In this document: positions 45,688-57,600 of the stretch, piece after piece
Position numbering within the stretch: position 1 is the first letter of the stretch
How the letters are laid out: the number at the start of each line of letters is the position of its first letter
From: Coturnix japonica
Lineage: Eukaryota > Chordata > Aves > Galliformes > Phasianidae
Reading direction: 5' to 3'
NCBI RefSeq assembly: GCF_001577835.2
Contig: NC_029526.1
Location: 899,510 to 963,509 of the forward strand
Length of the DNA stretch: 64,000 bases
Program-made: the position numbers and the translations under genes
The notes under the pieces: generated by a model
What the model saw: only the letters and a program-made list of their open reading frames with translations
Databases searched by the model: none
Told to the model about the DNA's origin: nothing

Positions 45688-48600
45688 TCAGAGCACGACT
45701 CGTCGCTCTGGTTGCTCTGCTCGCCCTGCTCGTTGGTGCCGCACTTCCAGGTGCTTGCTCTGCACCTTGTCAAAGTGCTGCAGCAGCTCCGTGTAGTCGA
45801 TGGTGGACGATGCCGGTCTGCGGGAGCTCGAGCTCGCCCTGCTGCTGTCCCTGCGGGGAGAGAAGGGATGTGGGCATCCAACACACGGTGCTGCATCCAA
45901 CACACGGTGCTGAGTCAATGGGGGCAGCCTCAAAAAGAAGTTGTTCCCTCCTGTAGAGGCAGGAGATGCAGCTCCAGAGGGCTGGGTGTTGGGATGAGGT
46001 TTTTCCTCCCCAAGAGCAGTGAGGCAGCACAGGGATGGGGGGGGAGTCACTGTCCCTGGGGGTGTCCCAGAGCCGTGGGGATGTGGTCAGTGGGCACAGA
46101 GGGGGTGGGCTGGGATCAGACTTGGCTGTCTGAGGGGTCTCGTCCAACCTTAGTGATTAGCAGGGGAAGGATGGGATAAATGACACACACATCTCCCAGG
46201 ATGGGAGAGCCCCGTCTTGCCTCCATTCCTCTCTTTGGTTTTGGGAGAGTGTAACCCGAATTCTCTGCTGTTTTGGTGGGGAGGTGGGATAAGGGGCATC
46301 CCCACCACACTCAGCTGCCCCGGGCTCGCCGTTATGAAAGCAGCCTCCGGTGTTTGGAGGAATGTAGGTCAGCGTTAATCAGATGCTCGAGCTAGCTGAC
46401 AGCTCGGATCGCTCTGAAAACCCGGCTGCTGAGGGAGGAGACGGAGGGGGGGTAACGGGGACGGAAGGGGGGGGAGCAACACACGGCCCCCCCCCTCCCT
46501 GCCCCACCAATTAGGAGCTGGGCGGTGGGCACCAGCTCCAGCCCTGCAGCGGTAGGGATAAAAGCCAGCCTGGGGGATGAGCGGAGAACAGAGCCGTGGA
46601 GCTGGTGGGGGTGGGATTCATAGAGCCGTGCAGCTCGGGAAGGCTCCTTTTTTCCGGAGCTTTCATTGCAGTGAGCTCACGGCCCTGCTGGTCACCAGGG
46701 CTGGATGGCCAGAGCCCAACAGTGGAGCCACAGTGTGCCAAAAGGAGCAGCTTAGGGGGGTGGCAGCCCCGATCCTGCAGCACAGGGGGGCACGGGGGGC
46801 TGCCCCATCACCAGCACCTCAGAGGTGCCCCTGGGCTGCACAGCCATCCCTGCTGGCACGGCATCACTGTGCCTTTGGGTGCCCAGACACGGGGGGATGC
46901 ATTGGGAGCTGCCTCCTCGCTCCGTCCTCTGTGGCTCTGCCTGTTTCCATAGCGACCCCACAAAGTGAAATTTTCCATCCCTAATGCCAAATGCCTGCGG
47001 ATGAGGCGCAGCCCTCCCAGGGTTACCAAATATAGACAAAAAAACCCCAAGCGAGAGCCGCCGGGCGCATCCCTGCCATACTTACGCGCTCTGCATGAGC
47101 TCGGGGTTGGGGACGCACTGCAAGCGGTGGGACAGCAGCTGGAAGGCACTGCTCTGGGGCAGCAGCATCAGCAGCCCATACAGTGCCTTGATCAGGTAGG
47201 GGTTGTTCTTCACGTCCAGCAGCTGCAGGCGTAGGTCTGCAAGAGGAAAGGAAGGGGATGGTGAAGCACTCTGCTCCCAGCCCCCACCACTGTCCAAGGT
47301 TCCTCCCAACCTGCTGGGATGGCTGTGATTTTGGGGGGTGTTGCACCAGCAGTCCCATTGCAAGAACTCCTCCATGTGTCCCCAAGAGCATCTCCTGGGG
47401 TCCCAGCATCCCTCCCCATGGCACCTCCCAGCCCAATGTTCTGCTCCCTGTGCTCTGTCCCCACCTGGCAACATGGGGACTTGTCACCCCCTGCATCCTT
47501 TGGGATCGTGCCATGAGATCAAACAATACTCCAAGTTGAAAGGGACCCATCAGGACCGTCTTGTCCAGCTCCTGACGTAGATGACCCCAACCAACATCAT
47601 GAGCCTGACCCTCATGTCACCTCCCATCTGCCACCACCACTCTGGTTTCTCCCCATGCCCATCTGCCCCCAAACCCACAACTTAGAGGTTAAAATGAGCA
47701 GGTGGGGAACCCTCAAGGAACAACTCAGGGCTGTGCATACCCACCCACAGACATGGATGTCTCACATGGGGGAGAAATGAGGTGTGATCTTGCGGACCAG
47801 CATCCCTGGGCAGTGACAGGTCCGTGCCATGGGCTCAGACCCCCCCAATCCCTCCCCATCCTTCTGTAGGGCCACTTGCTCTGATAACCCACATCAGGCA
47901 GCTCTAGCTGAGGGCTGAGCAGTGAGAAGTCCGATAACTTCTGCTCTATTTCCTCATTCACTGCTGCTGGGAAGCACAGGGAGGGGATGGAAGGGATGGC
48001 AGAGCGAGTGCCCCACACACAACACTAACCCGAGAGGAAGGAAGGGGCTGTGCCTTACATGTGAATATGGGGCACTCGATGAGCTGCACCAGCTTGTCCA
48101 CCTCGGTGAGGAAATCCACTGTGACCTCCAGGTCCCCACTGAGCGTGGCTGTTAAGGATGCTGCACGGCAGGAGGTGGCCCAGCAGCAGAGAGATGTGTG
48201 GGGCAGAAGGATCCCAAATCAAAGAACAGGTTGAGTTGGATGGGACCTTGCAGGGTCTGCTCACACTCCCTGCCCTGAGCAGGGACACCCACAGCTCCAT
48301 CAGTGCTCAGAGCCCCGTTCCCTGACCTTGGCTGTGTGCAGGGATGGGGCAGCACCAGCTCTGTGTGCAACCTGTGCCACTGCCTCACCACCCTGACTGT
48401 AAAGAACCTCTAACTTAACTCCAGCCTAAATCTCACTTTAGTTTAAAACCATTTCCCCTCGTCCCATCACAACAGACCCTGATGCCACGTTTACAAGAGG
48501 TAACATCCTTGAGTTGTGCCACAGCCAGGTTCAGGGTGGATATGAGGAACATCTGCTCCAAAAGAGCAGTGATGCAGTGGCACAGCTGCCCAGGGAGAGG

Positions 48601-51600
48601 GGGAGTCAGCATCCCTGGGGGTGTCCATGAGGGGCATGGTCAGTGGGCACGGTGGGGGTGGGCTGGGGTTGGATTTGGGGTCTTCGGACTTGGGTCTTTC
48701 CAAGCCTTAATGATTCTGTGGTTCCACCAGAATGTCTGCAGAACAAGGACAGGGTTGTGAGCTCAGGGAAGGGCCCGCAGTGCCCCGTGCAGCATTGACA
48801 GAGCTGCAGCCCTGCCAGTGGGGCAGGAGCCAGGATTTTGGGGAAGGGAGGTGGCTTGGACCGCACCTCTCCTTCCTGCAGCACATTTGCAGTGAGCCCA
48901 GTGGCTGCTCCAAGGGGCTGCTACCCCTAGGAGGGACACATGGGCAGAGACATCAGTGTGTAGCAAATGGAGGTGAGCTGGCAGCACTGCTGCACTCTGG
49001 GATGCTCTGGGCTTGGCTTTCCATGGGTTCTGCAGCTGGAAAAGGAGAAGGAAAGAAACCATCTGCACCGCTGGTGTTGCTGGACATCAGTCCTGGAGGC
49101 CACAGCCCCGTCTTCCTGGGAGGAAGGAGATGTGGGAGCCTCCCCTGCTCTATAGCAGATCAGGGTCAGCACTCAGCCACCACTGCCTTCCTTTCCTCAC
49201 TCCACAACAAAAAAAAAGGAAAGGGAGGTGGCAGGCTCCCTGCAAACTGCCCTGTCCTGTCACCACGTTGCCACGTGTCTGGCATAGGGATACAGGCCCC
49301 GGTGAGGTGAGGGTCCCCAGCTGCTGCCCTGAGCCCCCCAAACATTGCAGTCAATAAAAGCCCAAAGGATACAACTTCTGGATGAGGTCGTAGGCGTGCT
49401 TGTAGTTCTGGGTGAGGAAGCAGAGGGACACAGTGGTCACTGGGTTGTGGCACCAGGAGCGGTACAGGCAGCAGAAGAGGTTGCGGCTCTCCTGGGGGAA
49501 GAGGAAACCATGCTGGAATGGGGGTGATGAAGTACAATGGGGACATGGCATGGAGCACCCTGTGTCCCCAGCGCCCACTGTACACCCAGCCCTATAAGCA
49601 CTGGTCCCAGCTCCACCACAACACAAAGGGCCATTTCCCCAGTGTCCAGCACCAGTGCTGCTCAGCGCCCATAGGAGATGGCTTTGGGGTGGAAGATGGA
49701 ACTCTGGAGTCCTCCCTTGGACACTGCCACTACTGGTGGGCTGCAGCTGCTCTGGGCACTGCGGTGTTTTGCATGTTGGAACAGCTGCAGTGGTGGGACA
49801 CCCACTCGCTGTCACCCATGAGAGCATGCAGGCAGGGAGCTGGCAGCTGCTGGGGGCTCAGGGGCTGTGATCAGCTTACAGGCTGGGGACAGAGCCTGCG
49901 GTGGGGAGGGAGACAGCAGAAGGTGGGCACATCCTCCATCCAGTCACTACGCCCCATGAGGACCGGGACCTACAAGCTGTGCTCTGCCTCAGTTTCCCCA
50001 TCTGTATTATAGAGCCATTTGGACCCTGCAGCTCCAGCCCTGGGCTCTGAGCTGTCAGCTCCCTGTCATCCTTGTCACCCCGCAGTGGGACACCCGGTGC
50101 CCGTACCGGTGTCCTCAGGTCCTTCAGTTGATTCCTCAGCTGGAAGAGCTCGGAGGAGGTGAGCAGGATGGTGTTCAGTGTGTGCACCATGGTGGAGGCA
50201 AACTTGAGGTCCTCCTCCCGCAGCAGGATGTCCGCCATGGAGTGGAAGATGTTCTCCGCGTTCAGAAGCAGACAGAGTTGCCTGTGTGTCACAGTGGGGG
50301 GAGAAAGAAGAGGAAGGGAAGGATCACATCACATCCTTCCTGCAGGGGTGACATGTGGGGACACCCGGAGCTGGCCCAGCTTTTGGGGCTGCATCAGACA
50401 GTGGGGGATGTGTAGGGAGAGGGCACAACCAACAGGACCTTGCAGTTGGCCACCAACCCCAAAGTCCATGGACAAAGCTCTACCACCCCATAAGCTGCCC
50501 CACTGCTCTCTGAGCTCCACGCTTTGGCTCCCAGGACACTGGGGAAACTGAGGTTGGAGCAGAGACCAGTGCAGTGCCCGGAGTGTGGCTGTGCCCCCAC
50601 AGCAAGGATGTTCTGCTCCATAAACAGAATTCTCGAGGTTTTAAAGGCTGGAGAGCCAAAACTTGAAACCCCACATTATTACTGTTATTATTTCTTTTCT
50701 TCCTCCTTTGTTTGGATTTTAGGATTTCCTGTTTTTCTCTGGCGTGGCTCTGAGCTCCCGCGTTCCTGGGCGGTTTCATGAGGACACCCAAACCAACAAC
50801 CACGAGGACACCCAAACCAAACTGGGAATAGAGAAATGGGGTTTGTTTGTCCCCAAAGAGGGGTGCTCCCAGCTCTGGGTCCTGTTGAGCTCCTCACCCA
50901 GCCCTCACAATGGGATGCTCTGTGCGGGGTTTACGTAACCAAATGCAGCCTTCACCCTGGCCTGAGTTAGAATGGAGCGGGCAGTGATAAATAAGCTCAT
51001 TTATCCCAATTATTCTTACGTAACCGAGCTGCATTCATGGGATGAAGCGTTCTCACCGCCTGGGCACGGGACTGTGTGAGGAGGGAGAGAGGCACTGAGG
51101 GAGGGATGGGGATGGGTGAGCAGCCCCAGAGATGTGCTCAGCATCCTCCCTGCAGCCAACGGGAGCTCCTGGAGCATGGTAGAGAAAGGGGGAGTAGCCC
51201 TGCAGTGCCTGCAGCCAAACTGGAGCTGCTTTAGCTATGGGATGCCTGCTGCTTCACTGATGCCCTTGGACCATGCATGCCAAAGCAGTGCCCCAAAATA
51301 CAATGGGTCACCCAGGCTGTGTTAACCCATCCCAAGGACACCCTGTGGCTCCATGCAATGCAACAACCACATTGCTGTGAGCTGCTCCTGTTTTCTCCCT
51401 GTGCCAACCGACCCCAAATTGCCACCCCCAGTCCTGGCATTGTAGGGCAGCTGAGGGATCACCTTCCACAAATAGAAGTGGGAGGTTTCTGGTTTTGATT
51501 AGCAAGGAAGGGAGAAGCTGATCCACAGTGTCCATACCCCAAGCTGGTTTTGTAGCAAATCCCACTGTTGCCAGGGCTGTGCTGTCCCCATGGCCCCACA

Positions 51601-54600
51601 TCCCTGCCCCAAACTGCTCCCCAGCCATGGGGCTTGGAGAGGACAACTGCCCGGCCCCACAGCTGCTGTGACAGCTGAGGCCGAGTGCTGGTGAGTGGCA
51701 CAGGAACGGCCCCAGGAGGATCCCAGCGGCGCGAGGGGAACGCGGTGCCTGGAGGAGGGCAGGGCTGGGACAGCTGGCTGAGATGCCGGGGGTTGCTGAG
51801 GGTGGGATGGGGCTGCAGGCAGAGCTGGGAGCCCCAGTGCCATTCCCAGCCCTTGCAAGCCATTCCCAAATATACACAGCCTGGATAAATATAGCCCAGA
51901 TATATATAGCCACATATATATGCCCCAGAGGATGACACAAAGCCCTGCTCTCCCAGCTGTGGGAACACCAAGCAGCACCCGCAGCTCTGCTCCCTCCTCA
52001 GCTTCACTTCTTATGGGTCACCCCATCACCTTTGGCTCTGATTCCCTCTGACTTCCCAGGCAGACGTGTCCTGCAGACACAGCCAGGTGTGATTTGCTTT
52101 TCTTTAGCATCTCTGCAGCTTAAAAACTCGGGTGGTGACCACGCTACCTGCATCCTCCATCCCCCTGCTGCTAAATGGGATGCTGCCTGTGCATTGCTGT
52201 GATGATGGAAGGATGTGGCTCATTGCCCTGAAATGTCACCCCCATGAATGCCACCACCTTGTCCCCTGGGGAAGAAAAGCAAGGTGTGGGGCAGCCTTGG
52301 AATCTAGCTCTTCTGGGATCAGAGCCACTATGTAGGGCCAGCACAACACCTGGAAATCCAGCTCATCCAAGGTGATGGGGAGCCCTCTGGGGCCACCTGT
52401 CAGCTCTGCCCATGCCAGAGCAAGGCAGTACCCCTCCGTGCTTCCTCCACACCCTCCTCTTCCTGTGCTCCCTTCCCCCTCCAAAGGCTCCTTGCCACCC
52501 TTCCTCCCATCCTCATCCTATCACTGCCAGGAAAAGCTTCATCCCAGGCAGCTCCACAGCTGGGATCCTTTAGGATCCCTCAGGGTCCCAGGGGGAGCAG
52601 CCTTCAAGGCAGATTGAAATGGGATGGGGAGAGGAGAGGGAGGAGAACACAGGGAAGTTGTGAAGATGTGGTTTCCCAGATCCCCCTTCCTTTGCTGTGA
52701 TGGTGCAGATGGAAATCACCATTTTTCTGGGTGGAAATCACGGCTCTCCAGTCATCCAGAAGGAAACCGCTGCCCTCCGTTTCTTTTTTTCTGGATGGAA
52801 ATCACTGCTCTCCATTTATCCAGATGGAAATCGTGGCTCTCCATTTATCCAGATGGAAATCTCAGCTCTCCATTCCCCCCCCCCTCCCTTTTCCCCACTC
52901 CCCCTTTGCCGAATCCAGCCGCAGGGCAATGGAAACCATGGCAACTGCAACGATGGGCTCACGCTTTAAAAAATTCATCGTGCTTCACGTAGAATGGGTG
53001 CTTTGGAAGCATCTGCTGGACATCCTAAAGCACAGCTGGGATAAGTGCAGAGCTGGGAGCCACCCCAGCATGCTCAGGATGGCCACAGAGCCTGCTGGAG
53101 CCAGGAAGGTAGTGAGAGCAGCAAGCAGGGCTGGTGCCAGCTGCCTCAGTTTTCATGTGGCTTTTGGACTCTCCCTTGATGTCTCATGGTGGAGGCCCCT
53201 GGGCATCAAGGCTTGCTTTGCAGGATGTCAGGTCAACCAGGAGTAAGAGCATGAGATCAAAGGCTGCGAGTGCATTTTGGAGAGACCTGGAAAGCCCAGT
53301 GTTTTTTTCCCAGCTGGTGCCCCATCACCACGAGATGTTCCTGGATTGCTACATCTCTGATGCCCCATTTCTCTGGGTACCTTTCTCCTCCCATGGCACC
53401 AACATGGCACAAGGAGCACTCGGCACACTCAGCTGCAGGATCAGCCAGGAAGAGGCACTCAGTGTTTCAATGCAAACAAGAAAACCCTCCCACGGTGCTC
53501 CTGCTGCCGATAGGGCAACAACTGCTGCACGTCGCTGTGCCAGCTCTGCTCTGAGTAACACCACATTGTGTGACTGCACAATCCCCATTGCCTGGGAACA
53601 GCAGGTGAAATCCAGCCTGCTCCGTGCACATGGAGCTGCTCGACGCTCCCAAGCTCAGGACTGAGGTTACAATGGGAATGGGAGCAGAGCATCTCTGTAG
53701 TTCCTCTTCTGTCAGCCCCTCCACTTGCATTTGCTGGGTCTGGAAAGCAAAGCACGGAGCCTCAACCCTTTGCTCCCTGTGATGTTCCTCTTTGATGCCA
53801 CACCACTTGGGAAGCCCCAGGGACTGGAAGAGCCAAGGAACAGCAGGCACTGAGCGAGGTAAAGGCAAGCACCAGCCTGCAGTCCTTGTGGAAGGATTTG
53901 GCAAGGAGCAGTCCATGCTCCAACACAGGCAGTGCAATGCCTTGATGTGCTCCAACACAACGGTGCCCTTGGAAGAGGTCACCTGTGGTTTGCAAAGCAG
54001 ATCTCCAACCCTCCAGCTGCTCATTTGACCTGTGATAATGACAGCTCCATCTGGAAGGGAGGAACAGTGCTGCACCGTGGAGAAAGAAGAGTTCACATGG
54101 AAGGTGATCGACTGTTGATGTGCCCCAGGATGGGCTGGCAGCTAAAAATAACTGAATTTGGGAAGTTAATGGGCTGCTCAGCCCAAGGCATCACGGAGCT
54201 TTTACATGCACGTGACAGCCACAGGTGAAGGCTGCTGGGCACATGCCCACCAGCACACACCCAAGGAACCCCACAGTGACCTACAGATGACGTTAGCCAG
54301 GCTGCAGAGCTGAGTGCTGAGCTGAGCACCTCTAGGAGGCTCTCCCCCCTTGGAGCCCGCAGGAAAGCACAACACCCCACCAAGCCTGCAGCATCCCTTG
54401 AACCCTCTGACAGTAAAACCAGCAGGGCCTGGCAGCACGATCCCAACCGTGTGTTTGTAGGGCTCCTACAGCACATGCCTGGCAGGGCTGAAACCTTGGC
54501 TCTGGCTACAACGTGCCCGCCAGGGCAGAAACCCTGGCTGCAGTGTGTGCTGCAGAGTGCTGGGGAGAGCAGTGACTCAGCCCCAGCAGCTGCTGACCCC

Positions 54601-57600
54601 CAGGGCATGCACACACACAGCGATGATGAGAAGGAGGTTTTCACCTCCTTCTTCTCCCATGGAAGGGTTTGGAGGGAGGAAGGGCAGGGGGTGGGAGATG
54701 CGTAACGCATCTCCAAAGATCTTCCCTTTGAGATGTGTGCTTCCCTTTCAGGCTGACAGCTGTGGCCTAATTTTCATGAAAACTGACAAGAGCCTTATTT
54801 CTACCCCTATAATTTCTTGCCGCCGCCAATAAAATAGGTTAAAGGAGCGGGCGCAACGCTGCGCCGGGAGCTGGGGATGGGGGATGCTCCACTTTGGGGT
54901 GTGCACACATTGCTGGGGTGGGAGCTGGGGCTGTGCTCACCTCCTGCATTGCTTTTCTCACAGAAGGAGAAATAAAAGCACTCTGATTCCTTCCCATGGA
55001 ACTGTGACCAAGGAGCGGATTGCTGCCCTAGAGGCAATGCAATGAGGACCCAGGCAGGCTGGGAGCTGCCTGCAGCTCCTTCCAGTCCCCTCTCCAACAA
55101 AATGGGAATTTCCCTGGCTGTTGTATTGTTCATTCAATCACCACCAGCACTCCTACATTCGGAGGAAGGGAAGTGCTTCCTTCCCACGCACTGACTTAAC
55201 TCGAGGAGCTGGCAGCTCCGGAGGATCCCTCACCATCCCAACGAGGCAATTCGGAGGGTGCTCCACATTATGGAACATCAGCTGAAAGCACCACATCCAC
55301 AGCTACGTGCTGGTTTAGGAGCCCCAGGTGCTCCACCAGCTTTGGGATGCTCTCTCCCATGTCCCTGTGGTGCCACCTAAGTGCACCCAGTGCTGGCTGA
55401 GGAGTCACACTGTGTGCCATGCTCCCTGCACCAACCTGGGATTGCAGGGAAAGCACTGAGACAGAGAGAACCTGAAACCCCCAGGAGCTGCCCCTGGAAG
55501 GAACTTGGCTGTTTTGTAAGGATTTTCCTCCCCTATGCACACTTCCCCTTCCTCCCCTCCACACTCTCGCTGACCCTGATGAGTCCCAGCCCACTCGGCA
55601 CTGCTGCTCACATGTGTTTTCCATTTTTCTACAGGAAAACACACCAGCTCCTCAGGTCCCAAAGCAGCTTTGGAGTGGAGGATGCTTAAAGCCCATTTCC
55701 TGAGCCACCGGGATGCTCTGCCACAGAAGCCCAACTCCAGGACAGGGATGTCCCACCTCCTTTCAATCCACCCTCCATCTCCTCCACCTCAAAGCCTGAG
55801 CCACTGGTAGGGCTTCCCACTGGTGTCAGTAGGGCTTCCCATTGCTGCTAGTAGGGCTTCCCATCACTGCTATTTGGGATTTGCATTACTGCCAGTAGGC
55901 CATTCCATCACTGCTGGTTGAGATTCCCATCACTGCTGGCATGGCTTCCAGCAATGCTCTGTATGTGAGGTGCCAGTAGGGCTTCCAAGTGCTACCAGTA
56001 GGGCTTCCTATCACTGCTGGTAGGGCATTCCATCACTGCTGGTAGGGCATTCCATCACTGCTGCTTGGGATTCCCATTGCTGCCAGTAGGGCTTCCCACG
56101 GCTGCTGTTGGATGCCAAGCTGCTGGGAGGAGGTTTTGGGGAATGGGCAGGGATATGCAAGACAATGAGCCCAAGGGAGGAAAATCAGGATCAATCAAAC
56201 CCGTTTGCCTGCAGGGATGAAGCAGGGACAGCGCATTGATGGCAAAGCTCCGGCCTGCCCCAATTAGTGCGTGAGAAACGGGTTCCTCTTGCAGGGCAAT
56301 GAAAGCAGAGCCAAGGGGTGCAGTGTGGATTGCTCCCAACAGCCCCCACGGGCTGGGAAGTGTGCGAGCCGCCAGCATGCTAATGGCTCTTATGTAAAGC
56401 TGGTGGCAGGGTGGGGGCTGACCCACATACAGGGGCTGGTGGCTGGCACCTGGGGACCTTCCTGCTGCAGTGGGGACAACCCACATCTTGGGCCCTCTGC
56501 CCCATCCCGGTGCTGCTCTCGAAGCCTGGAGCTGGGGATCGCTGCTCTCTGTTGTGCAAACTGGAGGGGAAAAAAAACAACCTAAACAGCTTTCTCCAGT
56601 TATTCTTTTCTGTGAGGCAATGGGGAGGGAGGGGGAAAGTTCATTAAAGCAAAAGGGCAGGCGGCCAGAGAGCATCCTGGCAGGCAGTGCGATGCGTTTT
56701 CGCAGCCTCGCTGCCTCCCGACACAGAAGCTCCCCTTGTAGTGATCACAGCTGTTTGGATTTTACCCGAGTTCATATCACAGTTTATCAAAGGGGCTGCA
56801 TTTTTTTTTCTCTCTTTCTATTTTTTCCTGCGCTTTGCTGAGGACAAGCTGAATGGGTCAGAAGGAAACAAACAAGGGTTTTGTTCTGTGCGTGCCATTG
56901 ATGCTGGAGGGGGGGACAGAGGGATTTTCTGGGCATGGGAACATCCAGCATCAGTGGGCTCATGGTAAGGATGGAGTAGCGCATCACCAGTGAATGGTGG
57001 CAGCACAGCAGGACCCTAACCCTAAGCCAGATCCCCAGTGGTTTCAACATTCTCTTACCACTGTGCAGTCCATATGGGGTTCCCAACATTTCCATCCTCT
57101 CTGCGTTGGTGGGTGGAGGCAGAAGTTCCTCCCTGGTCCAAAAGTGGAGGCTGTCCCCAAACTCTGAGCACCCACGGCTGTCTCTTCCTCTGCATCCCCA
57201 CGGCTCAGCAAAGCAGGGCTGCACCCGATCTCCATCACAGTGGGACTTTGAGATCCCAAGGACAATGCAGGGTGTGGATTTCTGCTGGTGAACCCTTCCC
57301 AACCCAAATTTGCTGCCCAGTGGGAATCCTGGGACTTTCCAGCTCACAGATTAACACCCTACACTGGCCAAATAACCTCATCTGTTCCAGCACAGTGGAT
57401 CAGTTTGTGACCCTGTGGGGTTCCAATGTCCCCCAGGGTAAAATCAGGGAAACCCAAGGAGATGGATCTCAGTCCAATGGCCACCCCATTGTGTGCACCC
57501 CATAGGAGGAGGCTGCTGCACCACGTGGATTTCACTCCCCAGCTCTGTAAGACAAGCTTGGGCAGTGCCTGTGCCTCGGTCAGAGCACACTGCTGACTCA

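Larger units (their letters stand above)
48139..49372 (-). other. VAC14: U12-type (minor spliceosome) intron of VAC14
   Basis: On the transcript strand the intron opens with GTATCCTTT (49372-49364), the U12 5' splice consensus. It carries TCCTTAAC at 48158-48151, an exact U12 branch-point core, about 15 nt before the AG at 48139-48140. The intron splits the Phe codon of KFGDLEV after its second base. Two CR1 copies have landed in it. Confidence 0.93.

Noticed and set aside
53134-54716. Open frames up to about 209 codons in the large VAC14 intron
   Set aside because: No recognisable similarity, no consistent splice sites and overlapping frames on both strands.
57013-57028. CCTAACCCTAA telomere-like words
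   Set aside because: Only about two units; expected by chance.
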